Origin: Candidatus Segetimicrobium genomatis
Lineage (GTDB): Bacteria; Sysuimicrobiota; Sysuimicrobiia; Sysuimicrobiales; Segetimicrobiaceae
DNA: 54,462 bases
Assembly (NCBI GenBank): GCA_005882275.1
Contig: VBAK01000130.1
Coordinates: 1 to 54,462 of the forward strand
Direction: 5' to 3'
Shown piece after piece: positions 26,101 through 34,410 of the stretch. Numbering within the stretch: position 1 is the stretch's first letter; each line of letters opens with the position of its first letter. Made by a program: the position numbers and the translations under genes. A model generated the notes under the pieces. That model saw nothing but the letters and a program-made list of their open reading frames with translations. It was not told the DNA's origin and ran no database searches.

Positions 26101-26859
26101 TTACTCGCTGGCCCCGCTCCCGAGCGGGGCGGGGAGGACGGCCACCTCGATGGAGCGGAGGTTTCCAAGCTGCGCGCCGGCGAGCAGGCACAGGTGCTGC
26201 AGGTACTCCCAGTGCTGCCGCGGCGTGAGCTTGCTCTGGCCGGCGCTGCGGATCTCGAAGCTGTAGGGGACCTCGACGACGCGGGACAGGTTGCCCCGAA
26301 CGAGGATCTCCAACAGGATCTTGTACCCGATGGGTCTCAGCCGGACGCCGTGCACCGCGGTCCGCCGGAAGGCGAAGAATCCGGACAGCGGATCCGCGAC
26401 GCGCCGCGCCCGGTGGAGCAGGATCTGGGCGGCCCGGGTCGCCACCCGGGAGACGGCCCGCCGCCAGGCCTCGAATGTGACATAGCGGCCCCCGGGAACG
26501 TACCGGCTCGCCACGGCGAGGTCGGCTCCCGACCGCTCCAGCGCCGCGGTGAGCAGCGGCAGGGTCTCGGGGGGGTGCTGGAGGTCGGCGTCGAGGACGC
26601 ACACCACGCTCCCCTGGGCGGCGGCGATGCCGTCGGCGACCGCGGAGGCCAGACCGCGACGCCCGTCGCGGTGGAAGACGTGGATCCAGGGCGTGAACCG
26701 CGCCAGATCGGCCAGGACCTGCTGGGTGCCATCCACGCTGTCGTCGACCACAATGAGTTCGTAGTCGGCCCCCGCGAGCGCGGTGTGGACGCGCTCGACG
26801 AGCCGGGTGATATTCTCAGCCTCGTTGTATGTGGGGACGATGACGGACAGCGATGCCAT
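26101..26859 (-). CDS. GT2 glycosyltransferase (dolichol-phosphate mannosyltransferase-like)
   Basis: 252-residue polyprenyl-phosphate glycosyltransferase of family GT2. Start ATG 26859 (MASLSVIVPTYNEAENI) with GGAGGGC upstream. GT-A features: VVDDSVDGT, the DADLQHPPE metal/nucleotide motif, and the conserved DPLSGFFAFRR segment. A C-terminal QHWEYLQHLCLLAG helix is seen; no two-helix membrane anchor is evident. It would load a sugar onto a polyprenyl phosphate, a donor for enzymes such as the GT39 protein in this window. Follows rmlA on the same strand with a 69-bp gap. Confidence 0.87.
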   Translation of the reverse strand: MASLSVIVPTYNEAENITRLVERVHTALAGADYELIVVDDSVDGTQQVLADLARFTPWIHVFHRDGRRGLASAVADGIAAAQGSVVCVLDADLQHPPETLPLLTAALERSGADLAVASRYVPGGRYVTFEAWRRAVSRVATRAAQILLHRARRVADPLSGFFAFRRTAVHGVRLRPIGYKILLEILVRGNLSRVVEVPYSFEIRSAGQSKLTPRQHWEYLQHLCLLAGAQLGNLRSIEVAVLPAPLGSGASE

Positions 26860-26928
26860 CCCGTGCCCTCCGTGCGGCGGTGTCCTTCTGTGGTTCGACG
26901 GCACATCGCCCGGGCCTGCCGGCGGAGG

Positions 26929-28005
26929 TCAGAGGGAAATCTTCGAGTCGTCGCTCACAAACACGCGGAGCGCCTTGGGGCCGTCCGCGGCCCTCGTGAT
27001 GGTCACCGCGCGCCCGAGCACGCTGTCCTCGAGACGGTCGACCCCTTCGAGACGGCAGCCGTCGAGGACAACCGAGTGCTGGACGCTGCTCTGCGTGACG
27101 ACGGTGCCGTCTCCGATCGCGCTGTAGGGGCCGATAAAGGCCCCCTGGATCCGGCAGCGCTCGCCGATGACGGCCGGTCCCCGGATCGTGCTCCGCTCCA
27201 CCGTGGTCAGCCGCCCGATCGCCACCCGACCGGTGACCGTGCACTCGTCGCCGACGTCGCCCAGGATCTCCCGGCGGGTGAACTCATCCAGCACGGCCCG
27301 GTTGGCCTCCAGCAGGTCGTCCTTCTTTCCGGCATCCAGCCACCAGCCCTCGAGGCGGACGGTCTCCACCCGGCCTCCCGCGCGCAGGAGCTCCTGGATG
27401 GCATCGGTGATCTCGAGCTCCCCTCGGGCCGACGGCCGGATGCGCGCGATGGCCGCATGGATGGCCGGGCGGAAGAGGTAGACGCCGACGAGGGCCAGGT
27501 TGCTGGGCGGGGTCTGGGGTTTCTCGACGAGCGCGTGGACGCTGCCGTCGCCGTTGAGCACGGCGACCCCGAATTGCCGGGGATCGGCGACCTCCTTCAA
27601 GAGAATCAGCGCGTCGGCCTCGCTGCCGGCGAATCGCTGCCGGAGCGCCTGCACGCCACCCTGGATCAGGTTGTCGCCCAGGAACATGAGAAACGGGCTG
27701 TCCTCGAGGAACGAACGCGCCGTCAGCACCGCATGGGCCAGCCCGCTGGGAGCGTCCTGGGTGATGTAGGTCGCCCGCAGCCCCCAGCGCTCCCCGGTGC
27801 CGATCGCTCCCTGGACCGCCGCGCCGGTCTCAGGCGAGATGATGATGCCGACATCCCGGATCCCCGCCTCCGCGACCTGATCGAGGACGAAGTGGAGGAT
27901 CGGCTTGTTGGCCACGGGGATCAGCTGCTTTGCGCTCGTGTAGGTCAACGGCCGAAGCCGCGTCCCCCGTCCGCCGCAGAGGACAAGACCCTTCAGGTCC
28001 TTCAT
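26929..28005 (-). CDS. rmlA: glucose-1-phosphate thymidylyltransferase (long, StrD/RmlA-like)
   Basis: Forms dTDP-glucose from glucose-1-phosphate and dTTP, the first step of dTDP-rhamnose synthesis. 358 residues from ATG 28005. Nucleotidyltransferase motifs: [13 protein letters not shown], the [12 protein letters not shown] variant of the NKP motif, FLGDNL (metal Asp), VEKPQTPPS and [17 protein letters not shown]. The last 110 residues form a left-handed beta-helix (hexapeptide repeats such as [23 protein letters not shown]), as in long StrD-type enzymes. Divergent from rmlCDB; the 352-bp intergenic region carries the rmlC promoter and leader. Confidence 0.9.
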   Translation of the reverse strand: MKDLKGLVLCGGRGTRLRPLTYTSAKQLIPVANKPILHFVLDQVAEAGIRDVGIIISPETGAAVQGAIGTGERWGLRATYITQDAPSGLAHAVLTARSFLEDSPFLMFLGDNLIQGGVQALRQRFAGSEADALILLKEVADPRQFGVAVLNGDGSVHALVEKPQTPPSNLALVGVYLFRPAIHAAIARIRPSARGELEITDAIQELLRAGGRVETVRLEGWWLDAGKKDDLLEANRAVLDEFTRREILGDVGDECTVTGRVAIGRLTTVERSTIRGPAVIGERCRIQGAFIGPYSAIGDGTVVTQSSVQHSVVLDGCRLEGVDRLEDSVLGRAVTITRAADGPKALRVFVSDDSKISL

Positions 28006-28199
28006 CGCCGTTCGCGACCCCCTCCGGGCCCGAGCATCTCGCAGAGTATCTACGAGCCTCGGCCCCCGGCACCTGCTCGGCGCCGCTCCATCCGTCCGGA
28101 TAGTGCCCAGGAAGACCCCGGTAGTGGACGCGACAGGGCGCGCCGGGACTGCGCCCGCCGGCCGGGCGGCGCGGCTCCCGGCACTCCCGCCGAGCGCGT

Positions 28200-28229
28200 T
28201 TGACACTCGTTCTCCGTCCGTGCTATCGT
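28200..28229 (+). promoter_or_regulatory. sigma70-type promoter of rmlCDB
   Basis: TTGACA (28200-28205) and TATCGT (28224-28229) with an 18-bp spacer. Same arrangement as the lysA promoter, including a hairpin starting 6 nt after the -10 box. Confidence 0.7.
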
Positions 28230-28235
28230 GGCCCC

Positions 28236-28264
28236 GCGCCAGCCTGGGCTCCCCGGGCCGGCGC
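28236..28264 (+). promoter_or_regulatory. 5'-terminal hairpin of the rmlC transcript (copy 2 of a shared motif)
   Basis: Outer stem GCGCC / GGCGC (28236-28240 / 28260-28264), A/C mismatch (28241 / 28259), inner stem GCCTGGG / CCCGGGC (28242-28248 / 28252-28258), loop CTC. Shape, mismatch position and distance to the -10 box match the lysA copy at 3067-3096, while the loop and surroundings differ. Confidence 0.65.
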
Positions 28265-28323
28265 TGTCTGCTGCGGAACGTCCGAGGTGGACAGCCTCGT
28301 GGGTATTGACGAGGGTAGACAGC
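28263..28323 (+). promoter_or_regulatory. structured leader of rmlC (possible three-way junction)
   Basis: A closing stem GCTGTCT / AGACAGC (28263-28269 / 28317-28323) encloses two small hairpins: GTCC / GGAC (28280-28292) and CCTCGT / ACGAGG (28295-28300 / 28309-28314). A competing hairpin CGAGG / CCTCG (28283-28299 region) excludes both. No known riboswitch class is recognised, and no terminator follows. Confidence 0.35.
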
Positions 28324-28357
28324 GGGCGGAGACGCCGGAGGAGGGCGGGGCTGGGCC

Positions 28358-28927
28358 GTGCCGTTTCGATTCTCGCGGCTTGAGATTCCAGAGGTGATCT
28401 TGGTCCAACCCCAGGCCTTGGAGGATCAGCGAGGCTTCCTCCTGGAGACCTACAAGCGGTCCGAATTTGCGGCCGCGGGGATTCCCGACGTCTTCGTCCA
28501 AGACAACTACTCCCATTCCAGTCGCGGCGTGCTCCGAGGCCTGCATTATCAAAAGCCCCCCAAGGCGCAGGGGAAGCTCGTCACCGTGTTCCGGGGAACG
28601 ATCTTCGACGTTGCGGTCGATATCCGCCGGGGCTCGCCCACCTACCGTCGCTGGGTCGGCGTCACGCTATCGTCTGGAGATCGCCGGATGCTCTACATCC
28701 CCGCGGGGTTCGCGCACGGGTTCTGCGCGATCAGCGATGAAGCCGACGTGATCTACAAGGTGACGGAGGAATACGCGCCCGAGCTGGACCGCGGGATTCT
28801 CTGGAACGATCCGGAACTGGGGATCGCCTGGCCGCTCCACCGGCCCATCATCTCCCCCAGGGACGCGCAGCTCGCCCCCCTGGAGCGCGCGGACAACAGC
28901 TTCGTGTACGGGGGGAGCCGGGCGTGA
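28358..28927 (+). CDS. rmlC: dTDP-4-dehydrorhamnose 3,5-epimerase
   Basis: 189-residue cupin-fold epimerase, third step of dTDP-rhamnose synthesis. Start GTG 28358. Motifs: [31 protein letters not shown] with the catalytic His63, [10 protein letters not shown] and the C-terminal [12 protein letters not shown]. The stop overlaps the rmlD start (GTGA), so the genes are coupled. Confidence 0.95.
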   Translation: MPFRFSRLEIPEVILVQPQALEDQRGFLLETYKRSEFAAAGIPDVFVQDNYSHSSRGVLRGLHYQKPPKAQGKLVTVFRGTIFDVAVDIRRGSPTYRRWVGVTLSSGDRRMLYIPAGFAHGFCAISDEADVIYKVTEEYAPELDRGILWNDPELGIAWPLHRPIISPRDAQLAPLERADNSFVYGGSRA

Positions 28928-29670
28928 CCGGGGAGCCTGTGCTCCTCACCGGCGGGTCGGGAACACTCGGAAGCGAGCTTCGCCGGTTGGTGCCCAATGT
29001 GATTGCCCCGCTTCGGTCGGAGATGGATATCACAGACGGTGCGGCGATCGAGCAGGCGCTCGACCGATACCGTCCGGATCTCCTGATCCATGCCGCAGCC
29101 TTCACCGATGTCGCGGCGGCCGAGCGCGAGCGCGATCTCTGCTGGCGGACGAACGTGCACGGAACGCGAAACATCGTCCGCGCCGCCGCGGCGCGCGGCG
29201 TGTTCCTTGTGCACATTTCGACGGATTATGTCTTCGAGGGCAGCCGAGGCATGTACCGGGAAGACGATACCCCAGGACCTGTCTGCAATTACTACGCGCT
29301 GACCAAACTGGTTGCGGAAGAAGCGGTCCGCGGTGCGTTACGCTTCCTCATCATCCGCACCAGCTTTCGCCCCCGGCAGTGGCCCTATGCGGTCGCGTTC
29401 ACCGACGTCTATACGAGTCAGGATTATGTCGACATCGTCGCCCCTGAGATCGCCCTGGCCGTCCGGCACCTCTCGGACATTCCCTACGATACCCTGCACA
29501 TTGCCTCCGAACGCAAGAGCGTCTTCAGCCTTGCCCGGCGGCGCAGCCCCGACGTTGAGCCGCGGTCAAAATCGGAGGCCCCCGTCGCCTTGCCCGCCGA
29601 CATCTCGCTCGATGCGTCCCGGTGGGAATCGCTGAAGCGGCGATGGCAGCGTGAGGAAGGTCGTGGCTGA
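28924..29670 (+). CDS. rmlD: dTDP-4-dehydrorhamnose reductase-like SDR
   Basis: 248-residue short-chain dehydrogenase of the RmlD family (last step of dTDP-L-rhamnose synthesis). The NAD(P) motif is TGGSGTLGSEL, then HAAAFTDVAAAE, STDYVFEG, and the catalytic Tyr124-x3-Lys128 in YYALTK. It is shorter than typical RmlD (about 280-300) and the C-terminal half is divergent (FRPRQWPYAVAF). A diverged function is possible, but the location between rmlC and rmlB supports the assignment. Overlaps rmlB at the 3' end. Confidence 0.82.
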   Translation: MTGEPVLLTGGSGTLGSELRRLVPNVIAPLRSEMDITDGAAIEQALDRYRPDLLIHAAAFTDVAAAERERDLCWRTNVHGTRNIVRAAAARGVFLVHISTDYVFEGSRGMYREDDTPGPVCNYYALTKLVAEEAVRGALRFLIIRTSFRPRQWPYAVAFTDVYTSQDYVDIVAPEIALAVRHLSDIPYDTLHIASERKSVFSLARRRSPDVEPRSKSEAPVALPADISLDASRWESLKRRWQREEGRG

Positions 29671-30682
29671 CGCGCGGCGCGTCCTGATCACCGGCGGGGC
29701 GGGGTTTATCGGGAGCCACTACGTGCGGTACGCCCGGCAGCACCATCCCGAGTGGGAAATTGTGGTGCTGGACAAGCTGACCTACGCGGGATCCCTGGAG
29801 ACCCTCCGTGACATTGCGGATCAGATCTCGTTCGTTCGGGGGGACATCATCCGTCCGGAGGACGTCGCCAAGGCGATGATCGGGGTGGATGCCGTGGTGC
29901 ATTTTGCGGCGGAGACCCACGTGGACCGCAGCCTGCTGGCCCCGCACGCATTTGTCAGGACGAACGTGGAAGGGACGCTCGTGCTGCTCGAACACGCGCG
30001 GCGGGCGGGCGTCAGGCGCTTTTTACACGTGTCCACCGACGAGGTCTACGGGGATCTGTCGGGAACCGACCGGCACTCCGCAGAAACCGATCCGCTCGAT
30101 CCGCGGAGCCCCTATGCGGCGACCAAAGCCGCCGCCGAGCATCTCGTGTTCAGCTACGGGAGCTCGTACGGCTTGGATGTTGTGGTGACCAGGGGATCCA
30201 ACACCTACGGCCCCTACCAGTACCCGGAAAAGATCATCCCGCTCTTTATTACGAATGCGCTGGAAGATCGCCGGCTGCCTGTGTATGGGGATGGGAGCGC
30301 GGTCCGAGACTACCTCCACGTTGAGGACCACTGCCGTGGGATTGATCTGGTGCTCCATCACGGGAGGAGCGGCGAGGCCTACAACCTGGGCGGCCGGCTC
30401 GGGATCTCGGGTCTCGAGGTGGCGAGGCAGGTGTTGGCGTTGTTGGCCAAGCCGGTTGATCTGATCGAGTACGTGGCCGACCGGCCCGGGCATGATTATC
30501 GCTACTGCGTGGATCCAGCCAAGGCCGAATCGCTGGGGTGGGTGAGAGTGTGGGCCTTTCCTGAGGGGCTCGCCCACACGGTGGCATGGTACGTCCACAC
30601 CCCTGGATGGTGGAAGCCGATCAAGCAGAGCCTCGATTTTCAGCAGCACGAGCGGCAGGGGTCAAGAAACGCGACGGCGTGA
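29651..30682 (+). CDS. rmlB: dTDP-glucose 4,6-dehydratase
   Basis: 343-residue extended SDR that converts dTDP-glucose to dTDP-4-keto-6-deoxyglucose. Motifs: ITGGAGFIGSHYV, LDKLTYAGSLE, HFAAETHVDRS, STDEVYGD (catalytic Asp-Glu pair), SPYAATKAAAEH (Tyr-x3-Lys) and the TYGPYQYPEKIIPLFI and YGDGSAVRDYLHVEDHC substrate segments. The start is either GTG 29651, overlapping rmlD, or GTG 29663 behind GAGGAAGG. With rmlA, rmlC and rmlD the pathway is complete in this locus. Confidence 0.94.
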   Translation: MRKVVADARRVLITGGAGFIGSHYVRYARQHHPEWEIVVLDKLTYAGSLETLRDIADQISFVRGDIIRPEDVAKAMIGVDAVVHFAAETHVDRSLLAPHAFVRTNVEGTLVLLEHARRAGVRRFLHVSTDEVYGDLSGTDRHSAETDPLDPRSPYAATKAAAEHLVFSYGSSYGLDVVVTRGSNTYGPYQYPEKIIPLFITNALEDRRLPVYGDGSAVRDYLHVEDHCRGIDLVLHHGRSGEAYNLGGRLGISGLEVARQVLALLAKPVDLIEYVADRPGHDYRYCVDPAKAESLGWVRVWAFPEGLAHTVAWYVHTPGWWKPIKQSLDFQQHERQGSRNATA

Positions 30683-30780
30683 TCCTCGCCCAGACCGCGG
30701 AGGCTGCCGCCCGGGACCTCGATCTTCGTGCCGGCACCGGGTGTGTCGGTCCGGGAGACGCCCCCGCCCGGCGCGCGAGG

Positions 30781-31026
30781 TTACGGGACGCTGAGCTGGT
30801 GCGATGACGGGGTGGCTTCGGCGAGAATATAGTACAGTTCGAACCCGCCCGTCGCGGTGGGGCCGAGGTAGAATCCCTTGACCATCCAGATCCCCGACCG
30901 GTAGGTGATCAGGTCGCCGACACGGTGCAGGCGCGTTCCATTGCACAGCCGCGCCTGGACGCTGATCTCCACGGGTGCGTAGAGCGGCTTATCTGTCTGA
31001 TGCCGAAGGCCCTCCGACTCGAGCAT
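30781..31026 (-). CDS. small hypothetical protein downstream of a response regulator
   Basis: 81 residues from ATG 31026, which has a clear GGAGGGGC site; an earlier ATG at 31038 lies within that site's spacing. No family recognised. The sequence looks beta-rich (VEISVQARL, GDLITYRSGIWMVKGFYLG, GFELYYILAEA) with one cysteine and no membrane segment. It begins right after the response regulator stop at 31041, so the two are almost certainly cotranscribed. Confidence 0.6.
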   Translation of the reverse strand: MLESEGLRHQTDKPLYAPVEISVQARLCNGTRLHRVGDLITYRSGIWMVKGFYLGPTATGGFELYYILAEATPSSHQLSVP

Positions 31027-31040
31027 GCGCCCCTCCATAG

Positions 31041-31697
31041 CTATCGCATGATGCCCTTGCGCAGGAAATAGGCCACCGCGTGCGTCCGGTTGCGGGCGCC
31101 GAACTTCCGGAGAATCGCGCGGATGTGGCTCTTGACCGTGGACTCGCCGAGGGACACCTTCTTGGCAATCTCGCGGTCCGTGGCCCCCTTCGCCATCTCC
31201 ACGACGATTTCCAACTCGCGGGCCGACAGGCCGGCGGGGTGGCCTCCCTGGGCGCTCCCCCGTTCGCGCATCAGCACCCGAAACCGCTCGATCAGCTGGC
31301 GGGTAATGTACGGATTGGTCATCGTCCGCCCATCGCGGACCCCGTGGATCGCCCGGACGAGATTCTCGGGACTGATGTCCTTGAGCACGTATCCGCTCGC
31401 CCCCGCTTCGAGGGCCCGGAGCGCCCGCTCTTCGTCCGGACTTTCCGAGAGCACGATGACTTCCACCTGGGGACGCTGCTGCTTGAGGAGAAAGATCGCC
31501 TCCGAGGTGTCCAGTCCGGGCAGGTCTTGATCGAGGAGGACGACATCAGGATCGGTCCGGGCCATGAGCCCGGTCGCCTCCGTAAGATCCGAGGCTTTGC
31601 CGATGATCTCGACGGACTCCCGCCCATTCATCAGGCTGTGGATGCCTTCCCGCACGAGGGTCATGTCGTCGACGACCATGACTCGGACTGATGTCAT
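31041..31697 (-). CDS. NarL/LuxR-type response regulator
   Basis: 218-residue two-domain regulator. Receiver: acidic pair near Asp10-Asp11 (VMVVDDM), phospho-acceptor Asp56 in VVLLDQDLPG, Lys in VLKDI. Output: LuxR-type HTH (GLSARELEIVVEMAKGATD, STVKSHIRAILRKFGARNRTHA). ATG 31697 is chosen (GGGGACACC upstream); ATG 31721 is in frame. No histidine kinase gene is adjacent. Divergent from a paralogous regulator, with inverted repeats between them. Confidence 0.9.
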   Translation of the reverse strand: MTSVRVMVVDDMTLVREGIHSLMNGRESVEIIGKASDLTEATGLMARTDPDVVLLDQDLPGLDTSEAIFLLKQQRPQVEVIVLSESPDEERALRALEAGASGYVLKDISPENLVRAIHGVRDGRTMTNPYITRQLIERFRVLMRERGSAQGGHPAGLSARELEIVVEMAKGATDREIAKKVSLGESTVKSHIRAILRKFGARNRTHAVAYFLRKGIMR

Positions 31698-32084
31698 AGG
31701 TGTCCCCATTGGTGTCGCCATATATCCGGTTGTTTCCCGGAGGTGATGTCCGGTCCCTTGATCTCTTTCGATGGAATTTGATCCTTCGTTCGGATGATCG
31801 CGGGGTGATCATCTGTGAGGACGGATCATCCATCCGATAACAAGGCCGCCGGAGAACACCGCGCCGCCTGGCCGCGGCCGGATCCGAGCTTCCGCGCCCC
31901 GGCCGCGGCCGGGAGCCGATGCCGGAAGGGGGTGGGGATGGGCTAGCCCGGCGGGAAACGGGGCATAGTAGAGGTACAAACGCGCCACGCATTCCCCCTG
32001 ATTCCGGCTCCGGGACGCGGAGAGTTCGAAGCGGCCCCGGGAGGGCCGGGAGTCTCTGGGCGGGACCGAGGAGGCGGAGACACA
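31698..32084. other. 387-bp divergent control region between two response regulator genes
   Basis: No gene. It contains GATGATC / GATCATC inverted and direct repeats (31792-31831) and GC-rich inverted sequences around 31850-31925. No convincing consensus promoter was found on either strand. Confidence 0.5.
31792..31831. promoter_or_regulatory. possible operator: GATGATC/GATCATC repeats
   Basis: GATGATC (31793-31799) and GATCATC (31807-31813) form a perfect 7-bp inverted repeat with a 7-bp spacer. A third copy GGATCATCC lies at 31823-31831. Such half-sites suit dimeric NarL-type regulators, two of which are encoded on either side. Confidence 0.4.
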
Positions 32085-32738
32085 GTGCCGGTCCGGGTCA
32101 TGCTGGTCGACGATCACGAGATCGTAGCCGCCGGATTGAGGGTGATCCTGCAGGCCGAGCACGATATCGCCGTGGTCGGCAAGGCCAGCGGCGTCAAGGA
32201 AGCCGTCCGGCGGGCCACTGAGCTCAAACCCGATGTCGTCCTGATGGACGTGAAACTGTCGGACGGCAGCGGGATCGACGCCACCAAGCAGATCAAAGAG
32301 GCCTGCCCTGAGACGCAGGTGCTCATGCTGACCGTCTACGACGATCAGGAAACCGTCCTCAAGGCCGTCCAGGCCGGCGCCATCGGGTACGTGCTGAAGG
32401 ACATCCCTCCCGAGAACCTTATCCGGGCCATCCGGTCGGTCCACTCGGACCGCACCATGATCAACCCCGTCATCGCCCGCAAACTCGTCGAGCGCCTGGC
32501 GGCGACCGAGCGGGACGCGGTGTTGTTCAACTTTCGCCGGGGGCCGGGCCTGACGGAGCGTGAGCTCGACGTCCTGAAGGGCGTGGCGGCCGGGCTGAGC
32601 GACAAGGAGGTCGCGCTGAAACTCTTCCTCTCCGAGCCCACGGTGAAGAGCCATCTCCGGTCCGTGTATCAGAAGCTGCGCATCCACAACCGCGCCCAGG
32701 CGGCGGCGTACGCGGTGAAGAACGGCCTGGGCACATAA
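32085..32738 (+). CDS. NarL/LuxR-type response regulator
   Basis: 217 residues from GTG 32085 behind GAGGAGG. Receiver with Asp9-Asp10 (VMLVDDHE), phospho-acceptor Asp55 in VVLMDVKLSDG, LTVYDD and VLKDI. LuxR-type HTH: GLTERELDVLKGVAAGLSD, STVKSHL-like PTVKSHLRSVYQKLRIHNRAQAA. Similar in layout to the minus-strand regulator at 31041-31697 (shared PENLIRAI / PENLVRAI and DRTMINP / GRTMTNP stretches), suggesting a duplication. Cognate kinase not seen. Confidence 0.91.
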   Translation: MPVRVMLVDDHEIVAAGLRVILQAEHDIAVVGKASGVKEAVRRATELKPDVVLMDVKLSDGSGIDATKQIKEACPETQVLMLTVYDDQETVLKAVQAGAIGYVLKDIPPENLIRAIRSVHSDRTMINPVIARKLVERLAATERDAVLFNFRRGPGLTERELDVLKGVAAGLSDKEVALKLFLSEPTVKSHLRSVYQKLRIHNRAQAAAYAVKNGLGT

Positions 32739-32771
32739 CCCCCCCTTCGGGGACTCCAAACCAGAAGGATC

Positions 32772-32800
32772 TTCACTGCCCCACCGTGCTCTGGTACAAT
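32772..32800 (+). promoter_or_regulatory. promoter of greA
   Basis: TTCACT (32772-32777) and TACAAT (32795-32800) with a 17-bp spacer, 27 nt before the GTG start. Confidence 0.6.
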
Positions 32801-32827
32801 GACGCAAACGACACAGGGGGAGCATTT

Positions 32828-33322
32828 GTGCGGCGCGACAGCCCGCCCCAGCCACCACCGACCTTTTTGACCCAGCAGGGCCGCGATCAGCTCGAGGCGG
32901 AACTGCGGCACCTGCGGTCGACGAAGCGCCGCGAGGTCGCCCTGCGGATCAAGCGGGCCGCGGAGCTCGGCGACCGCTCGGAGAACTCCGAGTATGAAGA
33001 CGCGAAGAACGAGCAGGCCTTCGTCGAAGGCCGCATCCAAGAGCTCGATCTGCTCCTGCGCAACGTCCAGGTGATCGATGAACCGGGCCGGGGCCGGTCG
33101 GAAGTGGTCACGATCGGCCACACCGTCCACCTCATCGACACGACGACGAAGGAGCCCATGGTCTACACCATCGTGGGGCCCGTGGAGGCGAGTCCGTCCG
33201 AGGGCCGCATCAGCCATCTGTCGCCGGTCGGCGCCGCGCTCCTGGGGCGCGCGGTCGGTGACACGATCCGCGTCGCCGTCCCTGCCGGGACTCTGGAACT
33301 CCGGGTGAGCCGCATCACGTAA
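32828..33322 (+). CDS. greA: transcription elongation factor GreA
   Basis: 164-residue factor that stimulates RNA cleavage by backtracked RNA polymerase. GTG 32828 is the start (AGGGGGAGC upstream and the promoter -10 box lies inside the longer frame). The N-terminal coiled coil carries the acidic tip ENSEYEDAKNEQ, and the C-terminal FKBP-like domain has the variant ending SHLSPVGAALLGRAVGDTIRVAVPAG. About 15 extra N-terminal residues (RRDSPPQPPP) precede the usual start of the family. TGS-GTPase gene follows after 12 bp. Confidence 0.93.
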   Translation: MRRDSPPQPPPTFLTQQGRDQLEAELRHLRSTKRREVALRIKRAAELGDRSENSEYEDAKNEQAFVEGRIQELDLLLRNVQVIDEPGRGRSEVVTIGHTVHLIDTTTKEPMVYTIVGPVEASPSEGRISHLSPVGAALLGRAVGDTIRVAVPAGTLELRVSRIT

Positions 33323-33334
33323 CGCCGCCCCGGG

Positions 33335-34390
33335 ATGCCCGCCAACCTTACCCCGCAATACCTCGACGCGGAACGCCGCTTCCGCGAGGCCGCCACCCCG
33401 GAAGAACAGCTGGCCGCCCTGAACGAGATGATGGCCACGATCCCCAAGCACAAGGGGACCGAGCACATGCGGGCGGACATCCGGCGGCGCATGGCCAAGG
33501 TGCGGACCGAGGCGGCCCGCAAGCGCACCTCGGGGCGCGGTCCCACCTGGCACCATGTTCCCCGCGAAGGAGCGGGGCAGGAGGTCCTCATCGGCGCCCC
33601 CAATGCGGGGAAGTCACGCCTCCTGGCCGCGCTCAGCAACGCCACCCCGGTGGTGGCGCCGTACCCCTTCTCGACGCGCACGCCGCTCCCCGGGATGGTC
33701 CCCTTCGAGAACGTGCAGATCCAGCTCATCGACCTGCCGCCGATCGCCGCGGAGACGGCGGAGCCGTGGCTGTTCGCGCTGATCCGGCAGGCCGACGGCG
33801 CGCTCCTCGTCGCAGACCTCGCCAGCGATGATCTGCTGTCCTCCATGGAGGAGACGCTGACCCTGCTCGAGCGCTTCAATGTTCGCCTCGGGCGGGGCGG
33901 CGCGCCCTCCGAGGGCGACGGGGACCCGGGGGGGCGCGGGGGATCTGAGGGCGCGGGGGCCTCCGAGGGCGGCGCGCCGGAGGGCGCCGCGTCCGGCAGC
34001 GTCCCGACGATCCTCGTGGCGGCCAAAGCGGACGCTCCGGGGGCGGAGGGGCGGCTGGACATCCTCCGCGAGCTCTGCGCGGGCCGGTGGCCGATCCTGG
34101 CCGTGTCGGCCGAGACCGGGGTGAACGTGGACGCGCTGCGGGCGGAGATGTTTCGGCTCCTCGACGTCATCCGCGTGTACACGAAGGCCCGGGGCCGGCG
34201 CGCGGACCTGTCGGTGCCCTTTGTCTTGAAGCGGGGGACGACCGTGCAGGACGCGGCGGCGGTCGTGCATAAGGATTTTGCCGACCGCCTCAAGTACGCG
34301 CGCATCTGGGGAACGCGCATGTTTGAGGGCCAGATGGTGCAGCGGGAGCACGTGCTCGAAGACGGCGACATCCTGGAACTGCACGCCTAG
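33335..34390 (+). CDS. OBG/DRG-type GTPase with C-terminal TGS domain
   Basis: 351 residues. N-terminal helical region (about 1-75, basic), then a G domain with P-loop GAPNAGKS (87-94), G3 as DLPP instead of the usual DxxG, and G4 as AKAD instead of NKxD. The C-terminal TGS domain (KRGTTVQDAAAVVHKDFADRL, VLEDGDILELHA) is typical of DRG-like and RelA-type proteins. Between G3 and G4 lies a Gly/Ser/Glu/Ala low-complexity insert (about residues 187-226). Known relatives associate with ribosomes or translation; the precise role is unknown. The weak G3/G4 motifs may mean altered nucleotide specificity. Confidence 0.85.
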   Translation: MPANLTPQYLDAERRFREAATPEEQLAALNEMMATIPKHKGTEHMRADIRRRMAKVRTEAARKRTSGRGPTWHHVPREGAGQEVLIGAPNAGKSRLLAALSNATPVVAPYPFSTRTPLPGMVPFENVQIQLIDLPPIAAETAEPWLFALIRQADGALLVADLASDDLLSSMEETLTLLERFNVRLGRGGAPSEGDGDPGGRGGSEGAGASEGGAPEGAASGSVPTILVAAKADAPGAEGRLDILRELCAGRWPILAVSAETGVNVDALRAEMFRLLDVIRVYTKARGRRADLSVPFVLKRGTTVQDAAAVVHKDFADRLKYARIWGTRMFEGQMVQREHVLEDGDILELHA

Positions 34391-34410
34391 GCCCCGGGGA
34401 GGCCTGTCGC

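Noticed and set aside
28265..28357. T-box in the rmlC leader
   Set aside because: GAGGTGGAC only loosely resembles the T-box; no specifier stem or antiterminator is present, and the operon is not amino-acid related.
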